Counted from the first letter of the stretch, positions 9,883 through 19,996 are shown. The stretch is DNA of 25,015 nucleotides from Seminavis robusta (GCA_903772945.1 CAICTM010001652.1:1-25015), one strand, 5' to 3'. Numbers and translations are program-made. Notes: generated by a model from the letters alone, not told the origin.

Positions 9883-12800
9883 CTAGTAGAAGTACTCCGC
9901 CGCCGGTGGCGGGGGCAGGAAGGCGTCGTCTTCGCCATCGGAATCCGAGTCGGAGGCACGGTCGGCTTCCCCCTTCCAATCGAGCATCTCGGATCGTTGT
10001 TGCTCTTCCATCTTTCGTGCCACGTCGGCCGGTCCCACTTCCGACGACACTGTTTTAGTAGTACCAAAGCCTAAACCACCCAAAATATCAAAAGGACCAG
10101 CGTGGGCATCAGCTGCTGCTTCATCGTCACTGTGGGAAGTGGAGATTTCAGCTGGTTTAGCAGCAGGGCTTCTGGATGACTGAAGCACGGCAATGATATC
10201 TCGCGTCTTTTCTTCATCGTACTCCATATCGCTCAACTCTTCTGTCGTTGACTCGCACAAGGACATGCTCTCGTTGTCCAAGTCGTCCTTGGGAGTTTTG
10301 CGGAGAGGTTGCAACATGCCACTGGACGGCACTGATGCCTCTTGAGCAGCTGCAGCCTTGGCAGCCGCATACGAAATTCGCTTGCCACCCACTGGCTTGA
10401 TGCAGCGTTTCAACACACAGAGTTTGCCAGTTTTGCCAGGACCTCCGAATTCAGGCTTGTCCAAACAAGGCTTGCATTTGCCACAGTTCTGGAGTGCACG
10501 ACATCCAATGCAATCGCCGCACCTGATAGATGTGAAGTAGCCAAGACGGCCCTTTGTGCTTGATTTCTGTGCATCATCGTTGGTGGCATCCTCGCACTTG
10601 GGTTTTCGAGGACCACGTTTGACACCCTTGTCCTTTCGAGTTTTTCTGGAACCTGCCTTCTTGTGCGGCTTCTGTTTCGTTTGGGGCGACCCTCGTGGCG
10701 TCGTGTCGGTTGCAGTCTTGGAATCAGCGGTCCCCCGAAACAAAACACTTTTGACGTCGGAAAACTGCATCCTCTTCTCGTAGGGTGTTCCAACCTCAAT
10801 CGTGGTGGTCTTTCCAGGACGTTTCTTGCTCTTGTCACCACTGTGAGCGTTGATGCCGGTTTCGATGTCAGGGTCAATTTCAAGGTCGTCTTCGTCGTCC
10901 TCATCTTCGTCTTCATAATCGGAAGTATCATCATCGCTGGTCGACCCACACATAGGTTTCTTCGGAATCGAAAATGTTCTCAGCCTTCGTTTGGGAACCT
11001 TTCGTTTCCGCGCTGCCTTTTTGCTGTTAGCGCTGAATCTAGTCGCCTTTCCTGCGGTGCAATTGCAATTGCTACTAGACTCGTCGATGGCGCCCTCTGG
11101 GTTTTCGTTCGAACTGCTGTCAGCACGTGGCTTCGATTGATTCTTGTCCTCGGTTGGAGCATTGGCCTCTGCAGGAGGATCTTCCGCATGGGATTGGCGC
11201 TCGGGAGATTCTTTTTCTTGCGTGAACGACTTTGTTGTGCCATCTTGATCGGAGATGTTGCCCTTCCCCTTTGCTTCTCGCGCAACAGGTTCGTCCGTTT
11301 CATTGGCCTCGCTGGCATGAAGACTCGCCGCTTTGGGGCCATTGTCAACATGCGGGAATGTCTCGGCGCCCTGCTCACCGTCAACATGGCCATCGTCTAA
11401 CATGGGTTCAGCGGTTTTCGCATCTGCCACTTCTGGTGCATCATCAACAGACAGGAATGCATCTACTACTGCTGCTGCATCCTCCAAAGTCGGGAATTCT
11501 GGTGCATCATCAAAAGTCGGGAATTCGTCGGTGCATTGCTCGTCGTCGACATGGCCATCATCTGACATGTGTTGTCGCCCGTCGAAAACGTGTTTCTTAG
11601 CGTCGATGGATTCCTTGGCTGTCAGGCTTGTCGCATCTGCTGTTTCTGATGCTTCGTGAGTAATTGAGAAAGGCCCTGCCTCGTGCCGGTCGTCTGACTT
11701 GGATTGTTCAACGCTCGTCGCGCCTGCAGTTTCCGGTGCATCCTCAACAGTTGGAAATGCCTCCGCGCATTGCTTGTCGTCGACATGGCCATCGTCTGCT
11801 ATGGGTTGTCGCTCCTCGCCAAGTCCTTTCGTTTCGGTGCCCTCATTGGTTTCGAGGCTCGCCTCATCTACCATTTCTGGTGCATTCTCAACAGTCAGCA
11901 AGGATTGCTCGTCGTCGACAGCTTCTTTGTCATCTACTATTGGTTCTTCCATTGGTGCGGGACGTGTCTGTGATCCCTTGGACAGGGGCGATTTCCCCTT
12001 GGCTTTGATGCGCGGAAGAGTTGGGCCTTCTGCTGACTGCTGCAACCGTATGCGCTCCTCCCTTTTGCGCTTTCTAGCAGATCGCGTCAGAACACCCTGG
12101 TTTTGGTCAAAGAAAGCGCGTCCCTGAGACATTCCCGATTCTATGCAACGTTTTCGTTTCTCATCCTGAATCCTGGTTGCGACTTCAGGGTCAGGGCTGG
12201 GGCGCTTTGAATCGTCGAGTGGCTTCCCGCCTGGACTTGTTTGCCTTGTGCTCGATTTGTCCAGAGTGACACCAGCATTTTCAATGCTTGGTAGATTGTC
12301 GTCGTGCGCCGCTGCCACGGGGAAGTCTGCTTCTCCAATGGTTTGCTTGGAACGGTGGCTTGACTTATTCCTTCGTGGACTAGTGCGCCTTGCGCTTTTC
12401 GGTTTGTCCAGAGTGGCAACTTTGTCAGACTTGTTGTCCTCATGTGGTCGAGGAACTTGCACGTCGGCTTCTCCGCTGGTTGTAGATTCAAAGTCGGCAT
12501 TGGTTCGCCTTCGAGGACTAGTTCGCCTGGTACTTGTCTTTTCCGTTGTCGCATCCCCGTTTTCAACGCTACCGAGTTTGTCATCGTCATCGTGTGCCGA
12601 TGGAGCTGGCTCGTCTAATTCTCCACTGTTTGTCGACTTGCCACGTTGTTTGGGAGCACGAGAATCCTTTCTTTTTGTCTTTCGTTTGGAAGCCTTCTTG
12701 GGAATGTCGCTATTAGCAGCAATCTTATTGTTGTCGGATCCCTTACTACTTTTCGAAACGGCCATTTCCTTCTTGTTCTTCTTGGCAGTGACGCCTCTTC

Positions 12801-14325
12801 TCGTTGTACCATTAATACGCAACCCTCTTTCGTCGGGTGTCGGCAGCACCACTTTCATGACAGTTTTGACGGGTGTATTGGCGATTGCAATTGGCCCTGG
12901 TTCTTTGTCGCAAGTCCCTCCCCGCTCTAGCTGCCGATTGCGCAGCCAGAGAACCATCATGTCATCGGAATTGCGGCGCCTGTTGGTAGCTCGTGCCTGG
13001 ATTTTGGTGTCTTGTTGTGTTTCATCGTCAGTGCTGTTTTGGTCCCCGTTGCCAGTCTTTTGTTGTAATTGACACTCGTGGGTCGTGGAGAAATCTTGTT
13101 GAGTAAGCGTGCCTGATTCTGTAGCGTTATTGGTCGCGGAGGTCGTCTTCTTCTCTGCCCCACTATAGTGCTGCCCCGAATCATCATGGCGGGCCTTGAT
13201 CTGTGCTTTGTCACTGTTGTTCCGCACAGCCTCGTCATCTGGGTGCATATGATTGTTGGAGCTCTCGCCCTTTCTATGGTCGATTGATGTGGCGGAGTTG
13301 ATCTGATCCGTGTTGCTTTTCTTCGTGGCAAATTCGTGCACTTTATTCTTAGAGGAGACAGATTCTTCCTGTCGTTGGACCGGACTGGTCAGCAACTGAC
13401 GCTGGTATTGTTGATTGACCGCGGCTGTGGCTCTGGTTTTGCTTGTCGTTTTGGGCCGCCGAGGGGATTCGGACGTTTGTTGAGTGGTGGGTGTTTGTTG
13501 TTGGAGTAGACTGTCCTCTTTTGGTTTGGGTGAATGGGATTTGGTGCGTCGTTTCTTCTTTTCTGCTTTGGTATTAGTAGTCAGTTGTGGGCTCTGGAGG
13601 GGATCAAAGGGATAATCGGCAGGAGACCGATCCGGTCGTTGATTCTGTCTGGGTGAACTACGCACATCCTCCTCCTCTTCCGCATTGCTTTCTGCCTTTG
13701 GAGTACGTTTTCGGGCAGAAGCTTTTCTCTTGGAGGCATTCGGACGTGGTTTTTGGGTGTGTGAATTGTGGTCTACCGACTTTCGACTCTTCGGCAGGGA
13801 CTGTTTTCGTGGCTTGCTCTTGGCAGATGGTGCTTTTGTCGTCCTTGGTTTGCTACTGTTTATCGGGTCTTGCGGTAAACATTCCAAAATACTTCCCAAG
13901 GAGAGACGTGGTTGTTGTGTAGGTGATGATTGTCGTTTCGGTCGATTGTAAGACAACAGTGGGCTGGAAGGAGACATGAGAGAAGAACTCCCAGTACTAT
14001 TGCGTCTCTCCTTTTTCGATTTGGACTTTTTCTTTTTCTTGTCTTTTTGCGAGGATAATTCTTTGACTCTCTGTGACTCTTGTTCGGCTGGAGGATCTTC
14101 CAGTAGTTTGGGTTTCTTCTTTTTGGGCCTCAATGCTGCCGGAATGACACTGATGCGTCTCTTGCGTTTCTTTTTGGGCTTGACAGCAGTGTTGTTGTCG
14201 ACCCCTGATGATACCAGCACATCATGGTTCTCGTCCATCGTCCTGTTTTCGGCATCCGGAGGACTCTCTTGTCGCTCTTCTTCTTGTGTCTGCGTGACAA
14301 GACGGGCATTCTTCAATGACGACAT
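9883..14325 (-). CDS. Large disordered nuclear protein with one CXXC-type zinc finger (1480 aa)
   Basis: A single uninterrupted exon. Residues about 48-56 hold an SV40-like basic nuclear signal (KPKKKRKRR). Most of the protein is charged, Ser/Thr/Pro/Lys-rich and disordered. Residues about 590-700 carry a repeat with RRTSPRR and GEAD...HDD motifs. Residues about 790-1015 carry an acidic repeat with three DDGHVD copies. A run of Asp/Glu lies at about 1128-1156. The zinc finger is at 1269-1308: C1269, C1272, C1275, C1281, C1284, C1287, C1303 and C1308, with CLDKPEFGGP in the middle. In MLL, KDM2, CFP1 and DNMT1, such fingers bind unmethylated CpG. No SET, PHD, JmjC, TET or methyltransferase domain is seen, so it is likely a recruiter or scaffold on chromatin. 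The frame stays open upstream to a GTG at 14466; I chose the ATG at 14325 because it has an ACC-ATG context and is the first ATG. Confidence 0.85.
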   Translation of the reverse strand: MSSLKNARLVTQTQEEERQESPPDAENRTMDENHDVLVSSGVDNNTAVKPKKKRKRRISVIPAALRPKKKKPKLLEDPPAEQESQRVKELSSQKDKKKKKSKSKKERRNSTGSSSLMSPSSPLLSYNRPKRQSSPTQQPRLSLGSILECLPQDPINSSKPRTTKAPSAKSKPRKQSLPKSRKSVDHNSHTQKPRPNASKRKASARKRTPKAESNAEEEEDVRSSPRQNQRPDRSPADYPFDPLQSPQLTTNTKAEKKKRRTKSHSPKPKEDSLLQQQTPTTQQTSESPRRPKTTSKTRATAAVNQQYQRQLLTSPVQRQEESVSSKNKVHEFATKKSNTDQINSATSIDHRKGESSNNHMHPDDEAVRNNSDKAQIKARHDDSGQHYSGAEKKTTSATNNATESGTLTQQDFSTTHECQLQQKTGNGDQNSTDDETQQDTKIQARATNRRRNSDDMMVLWLRNRQLERGGTCDKEPGPIAIANTPVKTVMKVVLPTPDERGLRINGTTRRGVTAKKNKKEMAVSKSSKGSDNNKIAANSDIPKKASKRKTKRKDSRAPKQRGKSTNSGELDEPAPSAHDDDDKLGSVENGDATTEKTSTRRTSPRRRTNADFESTTSGEADVQVPRPHEDNKSDKVATLDKPKSARRTSPRRNKSSHRSKQTIGEADFPVAAAHDDNLPSIENAGVTLDKSSTRQTSPGGKPLDDSKRPSPDPEVATRIQDEKRKRCIESGMSQGRAFFDQNQGVLTRSARKRKREERIRLQQSAEGPTLPRIKAKGKSPLSKGSQTRPAPMEEPIVDDKEAVDDEQSLLTVENAPEMVDEASLETNEGTETKGLGEERQPIADDGHVDDKQCAEAFPTVEDAPETAGATSVEQSKSDDRHEAGPFSITHEASETADATSLTAKESIDAKKHVFDGRQHMSDDGHVDDEQCTDEFPTFDDAPEFPTLEDAAAVVDAFLSVDDAPEVADAKTAEPMLDDGHVDGEQGAETFPHVDNGPKAASLHASEANETDEPVAREAKGKGNISDQDGTTKSFTQEKESPERQSHAEDPPAEANAPTEDKNQSKPRADSSSNENPEGAIDESSSNCNCTAGKATRFSANSKKAARKRKVPKRRLRTFSIPKKPMCGSTSDDDTSDYEDEDEDDEDDLEIDPDIETGINAHSGDKSKKRPGKTTTIEVGTPYEKRMQFSDVKSVLFRGTADSKTATDTTPRGSPQTKQKPHKKAGSRKTRKDKGVKRGPRKPKCEDATNDDAQKSSTKGRLGYFTSIRCGDCIGCRALQNCGKCKPCLDKPEFGGPGKTGKLCVLKRCIKPVGGKRISYAAAKAAAAQEASVPSSGMLQPLRKTPKDDLDNESMSLCESTTEELSDMEYDEEKTRDIIAVLQSSRSPAAKPAEISTSHSDDEAAADAHAGPFDILGGLGFGTTKTVSSEVGPADVARKMEEQQRSEMLDWKGEADRASDSDSDGEDDAFLPPPPAAEYFY

Positions 14326-15297
14326 GGTGCTCCTTGAGTGTTGGATTGGATTCCTTGTGTGTGTTCCACCATTTGCGGTACTCAACTCATTACTGACCAC
14401 TCCCAGCCTGTGACTACTACTTGATACGGTGCGAATATCAGAGATATTGTCAATGGAATACAGCACTCAGCAGCAGTATCTAGCTACTATGTACAGTAGA
14501 CTTTTGGCAACACAACAATCCTCTTTTGCCATTGCCATGAGGTTTTTATATACCGGGCAGACCCCGGTGATCTCTGAACACGTTTATTGTGGTGGTAGTT
14601 GGTTGGTTTTGGTTGGTTGGTTATCCTTAGGGTTAGAGTTTATCTAAAAACGAAGCCCCCTCTTGGGCCCCCACATTTCTTACACATTCTCTTTTATTGC
14701 AACGGATCCTGAATATTTTCCTCACATTTGCACACCTCTAAACTCCCGTAAGCTACCACGCCACTTTCTCAGATGGAAAATTCTAACATCTCACGTTGCA
14801 CATCTACTTCAACAATATTACTATACCGGCCCATTTTTTAAGTCAGCTCGCCCGGTATATCTATTACACCTCCGGTGTCCTTTATGTTGCCTCGATCCAT
14901 GGTCGAGGAAGAGTTGGAAGGAGCTAAATTTTTCAAAATGCTTACTTTTCGCCCCTTTTCACCTTCAAAAGCAACCAAAAAGGACCAAACAAAGGGTAAA
15001 ATGTCTAAGGAAGTCAGTCCAAAACCACAAAAGGGCCCAAAACGGCATGGACGCAAGAAAGCAGACCAAGCATGCAATCGACGGAAATTACATATCTCTG
15101 CGTTGTTGTTGCATGTAAGCAAGCTATATAATAGCTAGCCCGCAACGATGATGATGATGAAGACACAGCTTCTCAATTGCTGCTCTTTCTGCAGCACGAA
15201 AGGGCCCAAAACAGCACAACGGCAAGAAAGTATACCATCGACTCAATTAATTGTTGATCCATTCCAAGAATTTTAAGTAGTAAGCACACCCGCAATA
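14326..15297. other. Intergenic region between the divergent CXXC and membrane LRR genes
   Basis: This holds the leader and promoter of the CXXC gene on the left and those of the membrane LRR gene on the right. Contents: the minus-strand TATA box, a GGTTGG-rich tract (14601-14620) followed closely by ttagggttag, and a small Lys-rich plus-strand frame (14884-15138; KATKKDQTKGKMSKEVSP) without a recognisable family. A diverged tandem duplication (about 15026-15166 and 15190-15312) covers the region up to and including the start codon of the LRR gene. A TATA-like ctatataat lies at 15124-15132. A second ATG cluster at about 15149 opens a short upstream frame. Confidence 0.5.
14543..14552 (-). promoter_or_regulatory. 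Candidate TATA box for the CXXC gene
   Basis: On the minus strand the sequence reads TATATAAAAA, a near-ideal TATA box, about 220 bases upstream of the chosen ATG at 14325. That would give a leader of roughly 190 bases. No transcription start data are available, so this rests on motif and position only. Confidence 0.45.
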
Positions 15298-17841
15298 ATG
15301 ATGAACAAGACACATGATGGTACTACCAGTACTACCAGTACTGGTAGCAGTTGTCAACAACAACAACGAGCCCGCAACTCCCTTCATAAACTGGGAAATA
15401 TATTTGAGAAGGAAGAGGAACAAAGGAAGATTGGAAGGCAGCATCCAATCCCATTTCCAGAGAGCCCTGCTCTCGATGGTTCCACACCCTTCAACGCTTA
15501 TATCAGTGGCATCGAGTCAATACCAACATCGACTCCACCAGACTTGCGTCAAGCACAAAGGGTCAGAGAGAACAGACCTGGAGCCTATCCCGTTGCTGGG
15601 ATTGGACATTCGCCTGGATTACCTCCTGACATGGAAGAGCTGGGACTGGAATTGGTGCCTCAAGGGGACAGAGACCACAATTGTCGTCTTTCTTTTGCGG
15701 ATATTAGCAACTTTTTTGCCTTCACATCATCAACGAGCAATGATGATGACGATGGCCTTATTCATGCGGACCGAGTTAATGATCTTGTTATTGCTGATAT
15801 TAGCAATCTGTTGGCCTTCAATTTCACTAGACATAACATGGAAGAATCAACGAGGAACGAGGGTGGTCTTATTCATGCTGAGCCAGTTGATGACTCGGAA
15901 AATGGGGAAATTCCAACCGCAGAGCCAATGGCAACAAGGGCAAAGAAACTATGGAAGAAGAAGCTATGTCTCGACCTATCCCTGGAAGCAATTCTTGCCA
16001 TTGCCATTGTCTCTATCATTCTTGTGGCATTTCTGCTGGCTCCAAAATCACGTAATCAAACACAGTCCGCAAAGCAGCAAAATGGAGTGATTCCAATACA
16101 AGAACATCCAGGGACAATGGCTTCAATCACACAGGCACCAATATCGCTATGGGAAAGACTCAATCTACCCGAATACACCCTCAGGGCAATGGAGAATCCG
16201 AGGTCACCACAGACCAAGGCATACCAATGGCTAAGCAACAATCTCAACAACTCCAACAATACAATACATCTCCCGGCATGGCGCTTAAAGCAGAGGTTTG
16301 CACTGTCCACATTTTATTATGCAACACGGGGAGACTATTGGGTGAAAAATCAAGGCTGGCTCAATTGGGACTCCAATGAGTGCACCTGGGCACAATTTCA
16401 TGATGAATTGTACCCAAATGAAGCAGCTAATTGTGACGACAACGGGCAACTCCTATCATTGCAATTTGGTGAGGCCAACAACTTGGACGGAACAATACCA
16501 CCAGAAATATCTCTGCTTGCCGAAAGCTTGGAAACACTTGTATTTACTGGTAACTTTCAACTGAAAGGAAATATACCGACTGAGGTTGGGCTCATGACAA
16601 GGCTGACAGGCTTGTGGATGAGCACAACGCACTTGTCTGGCACACTACCAACGGAACTAGGTCAGCTACAAAGCTTGGAGAACCTATTGATCTCAGGTAG
16701 CGAACTTGTTGGGACTCTAGCCACTGAGCTTGGGAACCTAAGCAACCTGACAACTCTGGGATTTGCTAGAGTGAACTTTTCTGGTATGCAAGGGATTGGA
16801 CAAAGGCATTGCAGAACTTCCACAGTTTGACTTATTGGCTTGGTTTTTTCTGCCTACACAGGATCCATCCCCACTGAGATTCTTGGATTGTCAAACCTGA
16901 AGGTTTTAGGTTTCGGAGAATGCCCTCTATTGGATTTAACTTCTTTGCTAACTGGTGTAGTTGGAAACCTGCACAATTTGGAGATGCTAAGTCTAGGCAA
17001 AGGGAAAGCTGGGCGGTGCACATCAATTCCATGTAAGAGTCATTAGTTCTTTTCTTTGTCTTTTGCTTTCTGTCTGCTAAACCTTTTTTGCTTGAATTTG
17101 CTCTGAACAGCTGAAATTGGGAAGCTGACCAACCTGGCAACCCTGATTTTGAACGACTTCCAACTTAATGGCACAATTCCAAGTGAGATGGGATTGTTGA
17201 CAAAGCTAGTACGTTATCATGAATGAAGCTTGTGTGGTGATGATGGTGTGTCTATGCACTAAAGTCGTTGTACCACTTTTGCAGAAAGACTTGTACTTGG
17301 AAAGCAACTCCATCACTGGCACCTTACCAGAAGGGTTATCAAAGATGTCACGTGAGTTGTCTTCTCAAACCAGATTTGCAAAACTCGTCTCGTACTCATG
17401 CTTTTCCACCTGTATGCTCTAATTCAAGAGCTGAAAGCGTTGTTCATTAGTGCCAACCAATTAGAAGGCAGACCGCTGGAACAAGATGTGCTTCCCCAAC
17501 TGACCCAGCTACAGTGGTTGCATATCAATGACAATCTTTTCTCAGGCTCTATTGCAACAGAAATTGGTTTGATGAGTCTTGAGGTGCTCGAACTGCAAAA
17601 TACCAACCTATCTGGGACCTTTCCCACAGAAATACTTTTGTTGGACAACTTGACCAGGTTGGTCTTGATGAACACATCCTTGACTGGCAGTATCCCTGAT
17701 GAATTATGTGGCATCCTACTCGCGCCACATGAAATGAAACATTTTGGCGGGAATGCATATACCGTTCCAACGACCAACCTTTCAGTCTGCTATGGAACTA
17801 GTCTATGCGGCTGTACTTGTGAGGCTTGCCCAAAAGCATGA
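15298..17841 (+). CDS. Type II membrane leucine-rich repeat protein A, five exons (744 aa)
   Basis: Exons 15298-16783, 16862-17032, 17111-17208, 17285-17351 and 17429-17841 join in frame. The four introns (78, 78, 76 and 77 bp) are GT-AG with phases 1, 1, 0 and 1, and each junction restores an LRR consensus, for example NFSG followed by SIPTEI. A disordered N-terminal tail (about 1-215) holds two ADISN...GLIHA modules. KKLWKKK precedes a transmembrane helix at about 226-248, so the tail should be cytosolic and the LRR side outside. An LRRNT-like cap with WLNWDSNECTW begins near 353. Plant-RLP-style LRRs (GTIPPEISLL, GTLPTELGQL) follow, then a Cys-rich end CYGTSLCGCTCEACPKA. There is no kinase domain, so signalling would need a partner. 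It may be a cell-surface receptor or adhesion protein; the ligand is unknown. The tandem paralogue lies at 20147-22456. Confidence 0.85.
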
Positions 17842-18265
17842 CATAATTTATCCTTTGGTTTGCCAACTATTCACCAACGATGAAAACCATGGTAGTGCAT
17901 TGTGCCCAGGAAGCCCTTTAGAAGCTACCAGGTACGGTACCGTGTTGGATAAGATTGCCTCCTACCTTGCTAGTAGATAACAAAACAGCAAGTGTTCGTG
18001 ACATGGTTCTGCAGTAGACTGGTCCCACAAGCGGGTCTCATAGATTTTGAAGATTTATGACTGTCACTCGACTGCCATGGCTCCCTTCAACGGAGGTTGA
18101 CTGCATGGGTCGAGTCACTCCACCGGAATTCACAAAGCACAGCATGAAAGGAGCGACAGTCGACGATCTGTTCGATGGTGGCTTTGCAGAGCCATGGCGA
18201 CGTCACCATGACATCTAATAATCTTCTACTATCATTAAGTTCACTACAGGTCACTATGGAAGCCT

Positions 18266-18317
18266 TCTAGGCAAACTATTGGGTCAATCCGTCTAGGCAA
18301 ACTATTGGGTCAATCCG
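18266..18317. repeat. Perfect 26-bp tandem duplication
   Basis: A 26-base unit beginning tctaggcaaactattggg is repeated exactly, head to tail, with no spacer (18266-18291 and 18292-18317). The absence of any mismatch suggests a recent event. No function is evident. Confidence 0.9.
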
Positions 18318-18799
18318 TTCGATTCTTCTTCCCAAGAATTGATGGAGTTCACGATGGTCCGCCCACTTATTTGATGCTCTGACGATCGCGGGACATGCTT
18401 CACCTCGGCCACCTCTTTGGAAAAGTTCACACTCCGTCTCTGATCTAGAAGAATCAGCTTCAAACCCACGAAATTGACGCATGGCCATCCACTGTGCTGC
18501 CCAGCAACAGCAACGATCGATACGACTGATCCTATGCCGCCGAATTCAATTCACAGTTGTTGGCAATCAGCCACGTGCCAAAGCAGACACTCCCCTTGCC
18601 TCGTACTACCGACGGATACCAGTAAATGCCACCGTAGAGGCATCCCAGCATCGGACATCAGCGCCAAGTCCCATTGTAGGCATTCGAGAAATCCAAGCTT
18701 GGCCGACAAGAGTATTCGTGGCGTGGTGTTGAATGAATCGATCGAGCGACTGGTACGGTAATGTACGAGGTAAGCTTATTCTCAAGAGACTTATTTGAA

Positions 18800-19064
18800 G
18801 GTGCAGATTCGAAAGCCATCCGTCTTTGCATTTCTATGGACCACGGGAAGGCAGTCAGATCTCGGCCGTCTACAAGTGAGCTGGGTTGTTGTGGTGAGTT
18901 GTGTAATTATTCGAGTCGATCGATCTGTTCGCACCTCTATTGTCTCTACGGTGCTGCACTATCAAGCCTCACCCAATCCGACAGTCTTTGGTGCAGATTC
19001 GAAAGCCATCCCTCATTCAATTGGACCATGCGATGGCAGTCAGTTCTTGGCCGTTGACGGTCAA
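18800..19064 (+). repeat. Direct repeat pair with an exact 22-bp core, 190 bp apart
   Basis: The core ggtgcagattcgaaagcc plus atcc occurs at 18800-18821 and again at 18990-19011. Downstream similarity continues with gaps for about 55 more bases (tggacca, ggcagtcag and tggccgt types in both). In both copies the frame starts GADSKAI, so this may be a duplicated exon of a decayed gene. Confidence 0.7.
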
Positions 19065-19773
19065 GTTGGTGGAATTTGCAAAACAAGGGTAAGTCACCAT
19101 CGAGAAGAGAATCTTACCGCTATTCTTACTTTCTCTTGGGCCGCTCCTGACTGCCGACCGAGGAAACACCATTGTCGACGATCGATCGATCGCTCCGGAT
19201 AAGCCCTATCACCAGCCTGAACGGTTGGATCGTCGTTGAGTCAATGAAGAGGCAACAGTCGACAGGAGGAGCTCTACACAACAATCGCACAGAGGAGAGT
19301 GGATCCTCCAATTGAATTCATCCCTTCTTGTTATTTCCTATTGTTTCGGTGGTGATTCCTGTGTCGGTACTCATTGTCCTTTATGCACAAGTCGGTCGGT
19401 CGTCGCGAGGACTTGGTGGATTTGGCCAAGTCCGCAGGACTCGGTGATTTTACTTGGAGCATGCAATAGCATTGCGACCATGGCTATGACGATGACGATC
19501 AATGTGACCCAGTTCTTCTAAAATGACAAGATTTGCTGAAGATTCTTCGGTTCGTACTGCTGCCTGGTAGCGGTAGCGGTGGACCGAGTACCCGCTGCAT
19601 GGTCTCATGGGCAATTGTAGCTGTGGTTGCTAGCTAGATAGATAGATAGAGTAACAACGTAGAGAGAAAAGTGAAGAATTGGTACCGTAACCAAAGAAAC
19701 CATTAGTAACCATCCACCCATGCATACTTAAAAAAATACGGTAGCTAGACCTTGGTGAAGTTCTAGTAGACTA

Positions 19774-19797
19774 CACGTTTTTAATTAAAAAAACGTG
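19774..19797. repeat. AT-rich hairpin, 9-bp arms
   Basis: cacgttttt and aaaaacgtg form a perfect inverted repeat around the 6-base loop aattaa. It is short and AT-rich and could be a cruciform or a transcript-end hairpin. A role is not supported. Confidence 0.6.
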
Positions 19798-19921
19798 CGA
19801 CCAGGCCGTGCCTGATTAATTCGATTCGTGGATTCTTTTCCCGCACTAAAATTCTCTCGAAGTTGAGTCCAGCAAAATTGCTTGTCTTGTTACTACGCTA
19901 CTGATTTATTTATGTTGTTGT

Positions 19922-19996
19922 CGCCCGAAGCCGCTTGCTCTGTTGTTGTGGATTGCCCAAAAAAGACCTGCTGTTGACGCCCGAAGCCGATTGCTC
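19922..19996 (+). repeat. Direct repeat, 19 bp, one mismatch
   Basis: cgcccgaagccgcttgctc (19922-19940) and cgcccgaagccgattgctc (19978-19996) lie 56 bases apart, about 150-200 bases upstream of the start of the second membrane LRR gene. They could be duplicated regulatory sites or simply debris. Confidence 0.65.

Noticed and set aside
10663..13072. Long plus-strand frames (up to 274 codons) opposite the CXXC gene
   Set aside because: They are antisense shadows of a biased coding sequence; their Ser-, Leu- and Val-rich translations mirror the Lys/Glu/Asp-rich real protein.
14663..15118. Plus-strand frame of 151 codons
   Set aside because: It opens at TTG, lacks any domain, and overlaps the duplicated leader region; a Lys-rich overlapping frame is no stronger.
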